From NCBI RefSeq assembly GCF_900129635.1, contig NZ_FSRB01000003.1:1092998-1156997 (forward strand): DNA of 64,000 nt. Direction: 5' to 3'. Below the pieces are notes generated by a model, which was given only the letters and a program-made list of their open reading frames with translations, had not been told where the DNA came from and did not search any database. The DNA comes from Singulisphaera sp. GP187 (GTDB lineage: Bacteria > Planctomycetota > Planctomycetia > Isosphaerales > Isosphaeraceae). The position numbers and the translations under genes are program-made. Below, piece after piece: positions 46,954-54,636 of the stretch (position 1 is the stretch's first letter; each line of letters begins with the position of its first letter).

Positions 46954-47234
46954 TCTGACTTGACCTGAGTGAGCGGGGAGCTGACCGGCTCCCCGTCCCT
47001 CATCTCCTCCTGTCGGAATCCCTGGTGGGCCGTGCCCACCATCTTCGTCTTCTCTCCCCAGGAAGACCGGAAACCCGCGCCCTCTCATCCCCCCCCAAAA
47101 AAACCTTTCCACCAAACCAGTTACGGCAATTCCCCACGGCATTCGCCGATCGTCTCCAAAAAACTTGGGACCACGCAATCCGACTGTTGTCATACTTCAT
47201 AGAGTGACCAGTGCGGCCGGTGAGTCCCCAACGC
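46954..47234. other. Intergenic region upstream of the ECF sigma gene
   Basis: A 281-base gap with one perfect dispersed GTGGGC palindrome (47023-47041) and an unusual C8/A7 run (47093-47104 area). No clear ECF-type -35/-10 pair was recognised, so autoregulation of the sigma gene cannot be judged. Confidence 0.5.
47023..47041. repeat. Dispersed GTGGGC palindrome
   Basis: Perfect copy TGGTGGGC-CGT-GCCCACCA, identical over 19 bases to the copy at 20629-20647, followed by TCTTCG. Confidence 0.7.
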
Positions 47235-47753
47235 ATGGATTCAGCAGAGCTCGGACGCTTGATCGATCGGCTGGCCGGACCACTCGAGCTTTACGCTCGC
47301 CAGTGGTGCGATACGCCCGAGGATGTCGTCCAGGAAGCGTTCGTGAAGCTGGCTTCGCAGCGTAAGCCGCTTCTGTCGCTCGATGCCTGGCTGTTCCGGA
47401 CGGTCCGCAACGGTGCGATCAACGCCGGAATCGCCAGCCAGCGCCGGAAACGCCACGAGGCCGAGGCCGCGGCCACGGTTCCCGCTTGGTTCGAGCCCGA
47501 ACCGTTGAGTCGAGGTACGACTGCCGTGGATCCCGAGCTCGCCCAGTCGGCGCTCGCGGCGTTGCCCCTCGCGCAGCGTGAAGTCATCGTGGCCCATCTC
47601 TGGGGGGCCTTAGCCTTTGAACAGATCGCCGAGCTCGCCGGCATCTCCGCGAGTTCGGCGCACCGCCTCTATCACGCAGGTCTGACAGCCCTGCGAGAAC
47701 GCCTGGGGATCCCATGTCGCACGAGCAGCACAACGCGGTCGATCTCGAGTTGA
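47235..47753 (+). CDS. RNA polymerase sigma factor, ECF family
   Basis: A 172-residue sigma-70 family protein with only regions 2 and 4. Region 2 is seen in WCDTPEDVVQEAFVKLASQ and LDAWLFRTVRNGAINAG (DNA melting and -10 recognition). Region 4 is LPLAQREVIVAHLWGALAFEQIAELAGISASSAHRLYHAGLTALRERL in outline (helix-turn-helix for the -35). The start at 47235 is favoured over a GTG 24 bases upstream because region 2 begins at once. The last 40 bases overlap the next gene, a sign of translational coupling, as is typical for a sigma factor and its regulator. Its targets probably include its own operon; this is inference. Confidence 0.9.
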   Translation: MDSAELGRLIDRLAGPLELYARQWCDTPEDVVQEAFVKLASQRKPLLSLDAWLFRTVRNGAINAGIASQRRKRHEAEAAATVPAWFEPEPLSRGTTAVDPELAQSALAALPLAQREVIVAHLWGALAFEQIAELAGISASSAHRLYHAGLTALRERLGIPCRTSSTTRSISS

Positions 47754-48250
47754 ACGCAATCGAGCACGCCCTCGGCTCGCTCACGCCGTCACGCAGCCGC
47801 CTCGATCGCGACCAGTTGATGTTCCGCGCCGGGCAGGCCGCGACGGCGCGGCCGGCGTCGGCCGGCAGGCGGCTCTGGATTGCGGTGGCCGCGGGCACCG
47901 GGCTGATCGCCTTGGGCGAAGCGGCCCTGCTCGCGCACCGGCCCGCTCCTCAGATCATCGAGAAGGTCATTGTCGTCCGGGACCGGGAACCGGTCGTTCG
48001 CGACGCCCCCACTGACCCGGTCGTGACCCAGGCGCCGGCGGCAATCCGCGGCTTTGGTGCCGCTCCTTCGTTCGGGTCGACCGCCTACGAGCGGCTGACC
48101 TCGCAGGTGTTCCGCTACGGACTCGACGGCCTGCCCACCCCACCGTCGACCCGAGCAAACCTGGATGCCCACAAGCCGTCGCCGCCGCTCACGCGTCAAC
48201 TGTGGCAAGAAGAACTCCTGAAAACCCTCGAGCCCGGAGCCCCCTCGTGA
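47714..48250 (+). CDS. Single-pass membrane protein coupled to the ECF sigma gene, possible anti-sigma factor
   Basis: A 178-residue protein with a cytoplasmic N-terminus of about 50 residues, one transmembrane helix (LWIAVAAGTGLIALGEAALL, about 53-72) and an extracytoplasmic Pro-rich C-terminus. Its start overlaps the sigma gene by 40 bases and its stop overlaps the GTG of the next gene (GTGA). Topology and position are those of an ECF anti-sigma factor. The N-terminal part lacks the zinc-binding HX3CX2C motif of ZAS-type anti-sigma factors, so this identity is inferred from context only. Confidence 0.6.
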   Translation: MSHEQHNAVDLELNAIEHALGSLTPSRSRLDRDQLMFRAGQAATARPASAGRRLWIAVAAGTGLIALGEAALLAHRPAPQIIEKVIVVRDREPVVRDAPTDPVVTQAPAAIRGFGAAPSFGSTAYERLTSQVFRYGLDGLPTPPSTRANLDAHKPSPPLTRQLWQEELLKTLEPGAPS

Positions 48251-49752
48251 GACGGACATTCGCTCTGTTTGCCCTGGCCGCGGCCATGGGACCGCTGGCC
48301 GCCCCGACCCCGGCCCCAGCCCAATCGCCACCCGCCCCGCAACCGACCGTGATCACCCTGCGGCCGGCCGCCGCGCCCCGACCGGCCCTGAAGTACCGGC
48401 TCGTGCCCGAGCGCCGCACGCTCGTGCCGGGCAACGCCGCGATCTTCTACCATCGCGCCATCCAGATGCTGCTCGAGCTCCGGAGAAACGACACTGCCCA
48501 GACCAAGAAGGAGGAACCCGGATCCCGCCCCGAGTCGATCGACGAACGGATCTCGCGCTGGGGGACCGTTCCGCTCGACGAGTTCCCGCGCGACGAGGCG
48601 AGAAAGGAACTCGAGCCCTACCAACGGGTCCTGAACGAGATCGAGCTGGGCGCAATCCGCACGACCTGCGACTGGGAATTCGACCTGCGCAAGGAAGGCA
48701 TCGAGCTCTTGCTCCCCGAGATCCAGGAAATGCGCGCCCTGGCAAGGCTCGTGAAGGTGCGGACCCGTCTGGAAATCCTTGATGGCAAAACCGACGAGGC
48801 CATGCGTTGGATCCAGATCGGCCTGGTCATGGGACGGCACGTCAGCCAAGGACCGATCGTGATCCAGGCGTTGGTCGGTGTCGCAATCGACACCGTGATG
48901 ATCGACTGCCTGATCGACCTGATCCAGGCCCCGGGCACCCCCAGCTTGTTCTGGGCCCTGGCCGACCGACCCCAGCCGTTCATCGACATGAGGCCGTCCC
49001 TGGAAGGGGAACGATACCTCCTCGAACGGGAACTGCCCGAGCTGAACGATCTCGATCGCGAAGGAGTCTGGAGCCTCGACGAAGCGCGACGGTTCACCAG
49101 CGAGCTGCAACGCAAGCTCTACAGCTTCGCGACGGGCGAGACGATCCCCGGCATCAACGCGGCCTTACCGAATCTGTCTGGATCAGCGCGTCGACTCGGC
49201 ATCGCCGCGATGGCCGCCAAGATCTATCCCGAGGCCAGGCGGACCCTGATCGCCGAGGGGCGGCCCGAAGCCGAAGTGGAGGAGATGCCCATCGTCCAAG
49301 TCGCCTCGCTCTTTACTCTTCAAGAATACCGGAGACACCGAGACGAAAGCTACAAGTGGATGAATCTTCCTTACTGGCAGTCGTTCAGCCGGGCCGAACA
49401 GGAGACTGTACACACCATGGAGAACAAACTCGCCAACCCCCTGCTCACGATGTTCCAACTGCTTTCTCCAGCCCTGAACACGGCGCGTCTTGCCGCCCTC
49501 CGGGTCGATCGCAAGTTCGACGCACTTGAATGCGTTGAAGCGATCCGGCTGCACGTTCATGCTCACCCGGGCAAGCTCCCCGCGAGCCTCGAAGACATCA
49601 CCGACGCCCCCGTGCCGCGCGATCCCGCGACGGGCCTGCCCTTCGTTTACCGGGTCCATGGCGACACGGCCACCCTGACGGCTCCCGTCCCCCCCGGTGC
49701 CCCGAACCATCCCGTCTACGCGATTGACTACCTGCTGAAACTGGCCCATTGA
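48247..49752 (+). CDS. Exported protein of unknown function in the ECF sigma operon
   Basis: A 501-residue protein with a signal peptide (about 1-26, cleaved near PAPAQS). The GTG start at 48247 overlaps the preceding stop as GTGA and follows GGAG, which indicates translational coupling; a longer frame from 48202 would overlap more. The body is mostly helical and charged. The C-terminus KLPASLEDITDAPVPRDPATGLPFVYRVHGDTATL has the pattern of a short domain at the end of many planctomycete exported proteins (a linker, then a D-P-x-T/A-G-x-P-F stretch). No enzymatic motif was recognised. Together with its neighbours it may be the output or the sensor of the sigma system. Confidence 0.7.
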   Translation: MRRTFALFALAAAMGPLAAPTPAPAQSPPAPQPTVITLRPAAAPRPALKYRLVPERRTLVPGNAAIFYHRAIQMLLELRRNDTAQTKKEEPGSRPESIDERISRWGTVPLDEFPRDEARKELEPYQRVLNEIELGAIRTTCDWEFDLRKEGIELLLPEIQEMRALARLVKVRTRLEILDGKTDEAMRWIQIGLVMGRHVSQGPIVIQALVGVAIDTVMIDCLIDLIQAPGTPSLFWALADRPQPFIDMRPSLEGERYLLERELPELNDLDREGVWSLDEARRFTSELQRKLYSFATGETIPGINAALPNLSGSARRLGIAAMAAKIYPEARRTLIAEGRPEAEVEEMPIVQVASLFTLQEYRRHRDESYKWMNLPYWQSFSRAEQETVHTMENKLANPLLTMFQLLSPALNTARLAALRVDRKFDALECVEAIRLHVHAHPGKLPASLEDITDAPVPRDPATGLPFVYRVHGDTATLTAPVPPGAPNHPVYAIDYLLKLAH

Positions 49753-49799
49753 TCGATTGATTGATCGTCCCCGCTTCCCGTTCCCGAGGAGAACCGCCC

Positions 49800-51341
49800 A
49801 TGATGCTTTCAGCCCCCTTGATTGTGCTTCTAGCGATCGGAGCGCCACCGCCCGAGGCGGAGGGAACCGCCAAGGCCGCCGCCATCGCTGTCGCTCCGTT
49901 CCTCGGTGACGAGGTGGCGGCAGTGGCCCACTTTGAACTCGCCAAGCTCAACGTCCAGAGTTTTGTCCGTGGCATGCTCAGCGCCACGGCCGACGAAGCC
50001 GATGTGAGCCAGAGCACAAAACCGGTGAGCGACTGGGTCGATGCCCTGCGAAAGGCCGGCGTCAAGGACCTGTTCCTGCTGGTCGACCCGACCGACCTCC
50101 CTGGCGTGCCGGTCCTGGTGATACCACTGGGCGACGCGACCGACGGCCGCGCGGTGGCTAAAGTACTCGCGGAAGGCGGACCGCGCGGGCCCGGCCGATG
50201 GCCAAACAACGAGACGATCCGAGGCGCTCTGGTCGCCGGCTCACCCGCCGCCATCGCCCGAATTCGCGAGGCCAAACCCGAACCGCGCCCCGACATCGCC
50301 ACCGCGCTCGCCGCCGGCGGCGACGCCGCGATCCGGATCGCCATCGTGCCGAGCACCACTCAGCGCCGGGCTCTCGAAGAGAGCATGCCGAACCTCCCGC
50401 CCGAGCTCGGCGAGGTCCCGATCACGACGCTCTCCCGCGGCCTCCGCTGGGCCTCGCTCGCGATCGCGGCCGAACCCAAGCCCGCCCTCCACGTCGTCGT
50501 CCAGGCGCAGAATGCCGACGCCGCCAAGTCGATTCAGACCCTCGCTCAGAACGCGTTCAAACTCCTCGCCCGAAACGCTCAGGCCGATCCCGGTTTGACC
50601 GAGTTGGTCAAGACGCTCAACCAGACCACCACGCCCCAGATCCAGGGCGACCGGATCATCCTCGAGACCGACCTCGAGAAAACGGCCGCCCTGGTCGCCG
50701 TACCGATCCGCAAGGCACGCGAGGCGGCCCGCCGGTCCCAGTGCATGAATAACCTGAAGCAGATCGGTCTGGCCATGCATAACTATCACTCAGCTTTCAA
50801 TGCTTTCCCCCCCGCCTACAGCGCGGGCAAGGACGGTACGCCCCTCCTGAGCTGGCGGGTCCACATCCTGCCTTATCTCGATCAGCAGTCGCTCTACAAG
50901 CAATTCAAGCTCGACGAACCCTGGGACAGCGCGACCAATAAAGCCCTGATCTCGCGGATGCCGCCCATGCTCGCTTGCCCCACCGGCAGTCGAAAACTCG
51001 CGGGCGAGGGCAAGACGACCTATCTCACGCCTCGAGGCGCCAACACGATTTTCCCGGGCGCAACCGGGATCAAGATCCAGGAGATCACCGACGGCACCTC
51101 GAACACGATCTTCGTCATCGAGGCGAACGACGACTCCGCCGTGACCTGGACCAAACCGGACGACTGGAACGTCCCCACGCCGTTCACCACCCAGGGGCTG
51201 TTCGGGCATCATCCGGGGGGCACGAGCGCCGGGTTCGCCGACGGCTCGGTCCGCTTCCTCAGAGACACAATCTCCCCCAAAGTCTTCCTGAACCTGTTGA
51301 CCCGCAACGGGGGCGAAGTCATCTCGTCGGACGACTTTTAA
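49800..51341 (+). CDS. DUF1559 protein without prepilin N-terminus
   Basis: A 513-residue exported protein with a signal-like N-terminus (MMLSAPLIVLLAIGAPPPEA). Residues about 25-310 form a region of its own, with no family recognised. Residues about 315-513 are DUF1559: AREAARRSQCMNNLKQIGL, AMHNYHSAFNAFPPAY, and the terminal H-X9-DG motif as HPGGTSAGFADGSVRFL. Most DUF1559 proteins start with a type IV prepilin helix; here the domain is joined behind another domain and the pilin helix is missing, keeping only the part after it. The start follows GAGGAGA. It lies 47 bases after the previous gene and is likely the last gene of the sigma operon. Confidence 0.85.
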   Translation: MMLSAPLIVLLAIGAPPPEAEGTAKAAAIAVAPFLGDEVAAVAHFELAKLNVQSFVRGMLSATADEADVSQSTKPVSDWVDALRKAGVKDLFLLVDPTDLPGVPVLVIPLGDATDGRAVAKVLAEGGPRGPGRWPNNETIRGALVAGSPAAIARIREAKPEPRPDIATALAAGGDAAIRIAIVPSTTQRRALEESMPNLPPELGEVPITTLSRGLRWASLAIAAEPKPALHVVVQAQNADAAKSIQTLAQNAFKLLARNAQADPGLTELVKTLNQTTTPQIQGDRIILETDLEKTAALVAVPIRKAREAARRSQCMNNLKQIGLAMHNYHSAFNAFPPAYSAGKDGTPLLSWRVHILPYLDQQSLYKQFKLDEPWDSATNKALISRMPPMLACPTGSRKLAGEGKTTYLTPRGANTIFPGATGIKIQEITDGTSNTIFVIEANDDSAVTWTKPDDWNVPTPFTTQGLFGHHPGGTSAGFADGSVRFLRDTISPKVFLNLLTRNGGEVISSDDF

Positions 51342-51472
51342 ACGGCCGACCGGCAAGAGCAACGCCAACCCATCCCAGCATTGCTCTCCCCCTTGCCTGA
51401 CCGGTTCCCGGAACGATAATAGGGGCGGAGCCGACCGCTCTTTGGGAGAGACACCCGGTCGTGACGTCTCTC

Positions 51473-51518
51473 GGTCGGACCGCATCCTCCGTCTCAAGAC
51501 GGAGGATGCGGTCCGACC
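51473..51518. repeat. Perfect 22-bp inverted repeat with 2-base centre
   Basis: Arms at 51473-51494 and 51497-51518 are exactly complementary (begin GGTCGGACCG, end CGGTCCGACC) around the centre CA. It lies between the DUF1559 stop and the metallo-beta-lactamase start, 50 bases before the latter. No T-run follows. It could be a terminator, an operator or a dispersed element; no second copy is seen in the window. Confidence 0.8.
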
Positions 51519-51567
51519 ACCCAGGCGGTACTGGCCAACACACACGCAAGCACGAGGCACAACCGCC

Positions 51568-52503
51568 ATGGGCTCGGATCCAACCCGAAGAACATTCCTG
51601 CGGAACTCCACCGTCACGGCGGCGGCCCTGACGTCACTGGCCTCGACCCGCCCGGCAGGCGCGGCGGCGGCCGATTCTCCTGAAGCTGTCCCTTATGTGT
51701 GCGTGACCTGCGGTTCCCAGTTCACCGAATCCTCCAAGCCCCCCGACCGGTGCCCCGTCTGCGAAGACGAGCGGCAGTACGTGAACCCCGACGGCCAGGA
51801 GTGGCAGACCCTCGAGCAGATCCAAGCCACGCACAAGAACACGATCAAGCAAGAGGAAGAGCATCTCTACTCGATCAACACCGTGCCGAAGTACAGCATC
51901 GGCCAGCGTGCCTTCCTGATCCAGACGCCGCAAGGAAACGTCCTCTGGGACTGCGTCTCGCTGATCGACGACGCCACGATCGCCCGGATCAAAGAACTGG
52001 GCGGGATCGCCGAGATCGCGATTTCCCATCCCCACTATTACACGACCATGGTCGAGTGGAGCCGCGCCTTCGGCAATGTCCCGGTCCACATCCACGAGGC
52101 GGAGCGTCCCTGGGTGATGCGCCCCGACCCTTGCATTCGCTTCTGGAAAGGCGAGACCCTCAAACTACGCGGCGGTTTGGACCTGGTCCGCACCGGCGGC
52201 CACTTCGAGGGTTACCAGGTCCTCCACTGGCCCGCCGGAGCCGGCGGCCTCGGCGCCTTGATGGCCGGCGATCAGCCACAGATTTGCATGGACCCGAAGC
52301 AAGTCAGTTTCATGTACAGTTACCCTAACTTCATCCCCCTGAACGCGCCTGCGATCCGCCACGTCGTCGAATGCCTCGAGCCGCTGGCCTATGACCGAAT
52401 CTATGGCGCCTTCGTCGTCCGCGGCAAGGGGATCATCCCAACGGGGGGCAAGGAAGTCGTCCGCCGTTCCGCCGACCGCTACCTGAAGGCGATCCAGAGC
52501 TGA
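51568..52503 (+). CDS. Tat-exported metallo-beta-lactamase-fold protein with rubredoxin-like N-terminal domain
   Basis: A 311-residue protein with a Tat signal (PTRRTFLRNSTVTAAALTS). Next comes a small zinc- or iron-binding domain with two CX2C pairs, YVCVTCGSQF and DRCPVCED (about residues 42-72). The MBL fold follows. Its metal motif is read as ISHPHYYTTM, where the HXH pair is kept but the usual DH is replaced. Later candidate ligands are in VHIHEAE and RTGGHFEGYQV. The altered motif suggests different metal binding or a non-hydrolytic role. The start at 51568 is set by the signal; the frame is open further upstream through the inverted repeat. It stands alone. Confidence 0.85.
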   Translation: MGSDPTRRTFLRNSTVTAAALTSLASTRPAGAAAADSPEAVPYVCVTCGSQFTESSKPPDRCPVCEDERQYVNPDGQEWQTLEQIQATHKNTIKQEEEHLYSINTVPKYSIGQRAFLIQTPQGNVLWDCVSLIDDATIARIKELGGIAEIAISHPHYYTTMVEWSRAFGNVPVHIHEAERPWVMRPDPCIRFWKGETLKLRGGLDLVRTGGHFEGYQVLHWPAGAGGLGALMAGDQPQICMDPKQVSFMYSYPNFIPLNAPAIRHVVECLEPLAYDRIYGAFVVRGKGIIPTGGKEVVRRSADRYLKAIQS

Positions 52504-52546
52504 AAGCCACCGCCTCCGAGCTTTCGCTCGCCCGAAAGGCAAAATC

Positions 52547-52563
52547 TGGTGGGCCGTGCCCCC
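52547..52563. repeat. Dispersed GTGGGC palindrome, partial copy
   Basis: Reads TGGTGGGCCGTGCCCCC followed by TACAAAAC; the second arm is damaged. Lies 44 bases past the MBL stop. Confidence 0.55.
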
Positions 52564-52629
52564 TACAAAACATCGAAACGCAAAACTTGCAAACACTCGA
52601 CTATATTTAAGATCACAGCAAGGATACCA

Positions 52630-52752
52630 GAAACTCGTTCCCACGCTCTGCGTGGGAATGCCGTCCCCGACGCTCTGCGTCGTCTTCTCCGGCGGGTGGG
52701 GCCGCGGAACTGCCAAAACGGCATTCCCACGCGGAGCGTGAGAACGAGTTTC
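52630..52752. repeat. MITE-like element, 35-bp terminal inverted repeats (left of sulfatase)
   Basis: The ends 52630-52664 and 52718-52752 are complementary over 35 bases with two mismatches and contain GTTCCCACGC...GCGTGGGAATGCCG, itself a nested palindrome. The 53-base centre includes another small palindrome (GACGCTCTGCGTC). A relative lies at 54440-54558, so the pair brackets the sulfatase gene. Similar GTTCCCACGC...GCGTGGGAATGC repeats are widespread in bacterial intergenic DNA. Confidence 0.85.
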
Positions 52753-52908
52753 TCCCGCGAATTTCGGCCTCCGGGGCCGACAGTCGGCCCGGTTTCCTGG
52801 CGACAGATTCCATGATTCACAGAATCAACTTGGTGGAGTTTCGCGACCACGACTTTCAATCACCAGAGACGACTGCTTATTGAATGATTAGTAAGGCCTC
52901 AACGGCCC

Positions 52909-54372
52909 TTACTTCGCCACCTTCTTTTTGCTCGCCTTGGTGGCCGCACCCGGGCCGTTGGGAGCGGCCAAGGGCTTGGTGGCTCCCTTGGCCGCGGCGA
53001 CTTCGGCCGGTTCCGGGGTTCGGCCTTGATCGTTCGACTCCTCGATCCAGCGCTCGAGCTCAGCGCGAAGCCGCTGTAACACGGCCTGGTTCGCCGGATC
53101 TTGGGAATCCGTGAGGTTCTGGATCTCGTGCGGATCATTCTCGAGGTCGTACAACTCTTCCGGAGGCATGGTGGGCGCCGCCAGGACGGCCTGGACGGGG
53201 GTCAACTTGCCCTGGGCGGAGAGCTCCTTGATCAGGTTCCAGACCGGGTACGACCGCTCCTTGTAGTCGTTCGCCTGGAGGAACGGGCGCTCAGGCATGA
53301 AGTTGCGAATGTAGCGATAGCGGTCATCTCGAACCGTGCGGAATCGGAAGACGGTCTCGTCGCAGCGGTCACGGGCACCGAAGACGTAGCGTCGCGGGGC
53401 CTCGGCCCGATCACCAAGAAAGACTTGCCCCTGCATCTCACTCGGTTTTTTCTGGCCGGCGGCCACGACGAGGAGGGTCGGCAACAGGTCGATCGCCGCC
53501 ACCAGGCGATCGTCCACCGCGCCCGCGCGATAGTGAGCAGGGACAGGGAAGGAAGCGGGCCAACGGACGATCAAGGGGATGTGCAGACCTTCCTCGTAGC
53601 AGAACTGCTTGCCGCGGACGTGCGCTTCGCCATGGTCGGACATGAACACGACGATCGTGTTCGCGGCCAGGCCATCGGCGTCGAGTTGCTGGAGGATCCG
53701 GCCGACCTTGGCGTCGAGCTCGGTGGCGGCGTCGAGGTACTTGGCATAGTCGTCGCGGGTGACGGGATGGTCGGGATAATAGGGGGGAATGACCACCTTG
53801 GCCGGATCGGCCCGCCGGGGTGAGACGAACGCGCGGTGCGTCTCTTTAAAGTTCACTTGCGCGATGAACGGCTGATGGGATTTCAACTCATCCCAACGGC
53901 CGGAGTCGAACGGCTTGCCGTCGGAGCTGAAATTCCAGTCGGTCTTGCCCGTGCCGGTCACATTCACGCCGGCGGGAAAAGTCCGGACGTTGGCGGTGAA
54001 GTAGCCGGCATCACGGAACCAGGCGGGGGCGATCCGAACACCGAGGGGAAGCTGATAGCCATCATCGCGGTGCGACCGATGATTGTGGGCGCCGATGGTG
54101 GTCTGATACATGCCCGTCATGAACGCCGAGCGACTCACCGAACAGACCGGGGCCGTGGTGTAGGCCCTCGTATAGCGAACCCCTTCGGCGGCAAGCTTGT
54201 CGAGGTTCGGGGTCCAGACTTGCGCGGTGCCGTAGCATCCCAGGTGGGGCCCAAAGTCCTCGGCGACGAGCCAGAGGATATTCGGGCGATCGGGAGACGC
54301 GGCGAGGCACGGACTCGCAACAAGGATCGTTCCAAGCACCATGGCCAAGGCCGGCAAGCGATGGCTTCGCAT
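52909..54372 (-). CDS. Secreted sulfatase (CSVSR variant)
   Basis: A 487-residue exported sulfatase with a signal peptide (1-25). The start of the metal site is NILWLVAEDFGPHLGCYG (E-D in place of the usual D-D). The modification motif is CSVSRSAFMTGM (C77-R81), keeping Cys and Arg but with Val in place of Pro/Ala at the third position. VFMSDHGEAHVRGKQ carries later metal residues. The C-terminal 40 residues are a Lys/Ala/Pro-rich tail ending KKKVAK. Sulfate-ester hydrolysis is the likely role; substrate unknown. It is the last of three minus-strand sulfatase genes and the only one bracketed by the two long inverted repeats. Confidence 0.9.
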   Translation of the reverse strand: MRSHRLPALAMVLGTILVASPCLAASPDRPNILWLVAEDFGPHLGCYGTAQVWTPNLDKLAAEGVRYTRAYTTAPVCSVSRSAFMTGMYQTTIGAHNHRSHRDDGYQLPLGVRIAPAWFRDAGYFTANVRTFPAGVNVTGTGKTDWNFSSDGKPFDSGRWDELKSHQPFIAQVNFKETHRAFVSPRRADPAKVVIPPYYPDHPVTRDDYAKYLDAATELDAKVGRILQQLDADGLAANTIVVFMSDHGEAHVRGKQFCYEEGLHIPLIVRWPASFPVPAHYRAGAVDDRLVAAIDLLPTLLVVAAGQKKPSEMQGQVFLGDRAEAPRRYVFGARDRCDETVFRFRTVRDDRYRYIRNFMPERPFLQANDYKERSYPVWNLIKELSAQGKLTPVQAVLAAPTMPPEELYDLENDPHEIQNLTDSQDPANQAVLQRLRAELERWIEESNDQGRTPEPAEVAAAKGATKPLAAPNGPGAATKASKKKVAK

Positions 54373-54439
54373 GACAAACTCCCATCAACATCGCAAAAAA
54401 GTACAACGCCCCGATCCAGGGCTAGAAAGCCGCTCGCGA

Positions 54440-54558
54440 CTCGTTCCCACGGTCCCCCGTGGGAATGCAGTCTGGAACGCGCTGCGTCCTCGGCTTTCGC
54501 GGGCCAGACGACGCGGAGCGTCGGGGACGGCATTCCCACGGAGGACCGTGGGAACGAG
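54440..54558. repeat. MITE-like element, 33-bp terminal inverted repeats (right of sulfatase)
   Basis: The ends 54440-54472 and 54526-54558 are complementary over 33 bases with two mismatches (CTCGTTCCCACGG...). It shares the CTCGTTCCCACG end, the GTGGGAATGC block and the GACGACGCGGAGCGTC-type centre with the element at 52630-52752. It lies 67 bases upstream of the sulfatase start, where it may affect its promoter. Confidence 0.85.
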
Positions 54559-54636
54559 GGTGATTCTTAGCTCGATGGCGGGTCGTTGAAAAAATATCGT
54601 GGTGTGACATCAACAGCAGGCGAGCGAAACTTAGGG

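Larger units (their letters stand above)
52504..52908. other. Intergenic region with two kinds of dispersed repeat
   Basis: A 405-base gap between the convergent MBL and sulfatase genes. It contains a GTGGGC palindrome (52547-52563) and the long inverted repeat at 52630-52752. The remainder (52753-52908) shows nothing recognisable. Confidence 0.5.
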
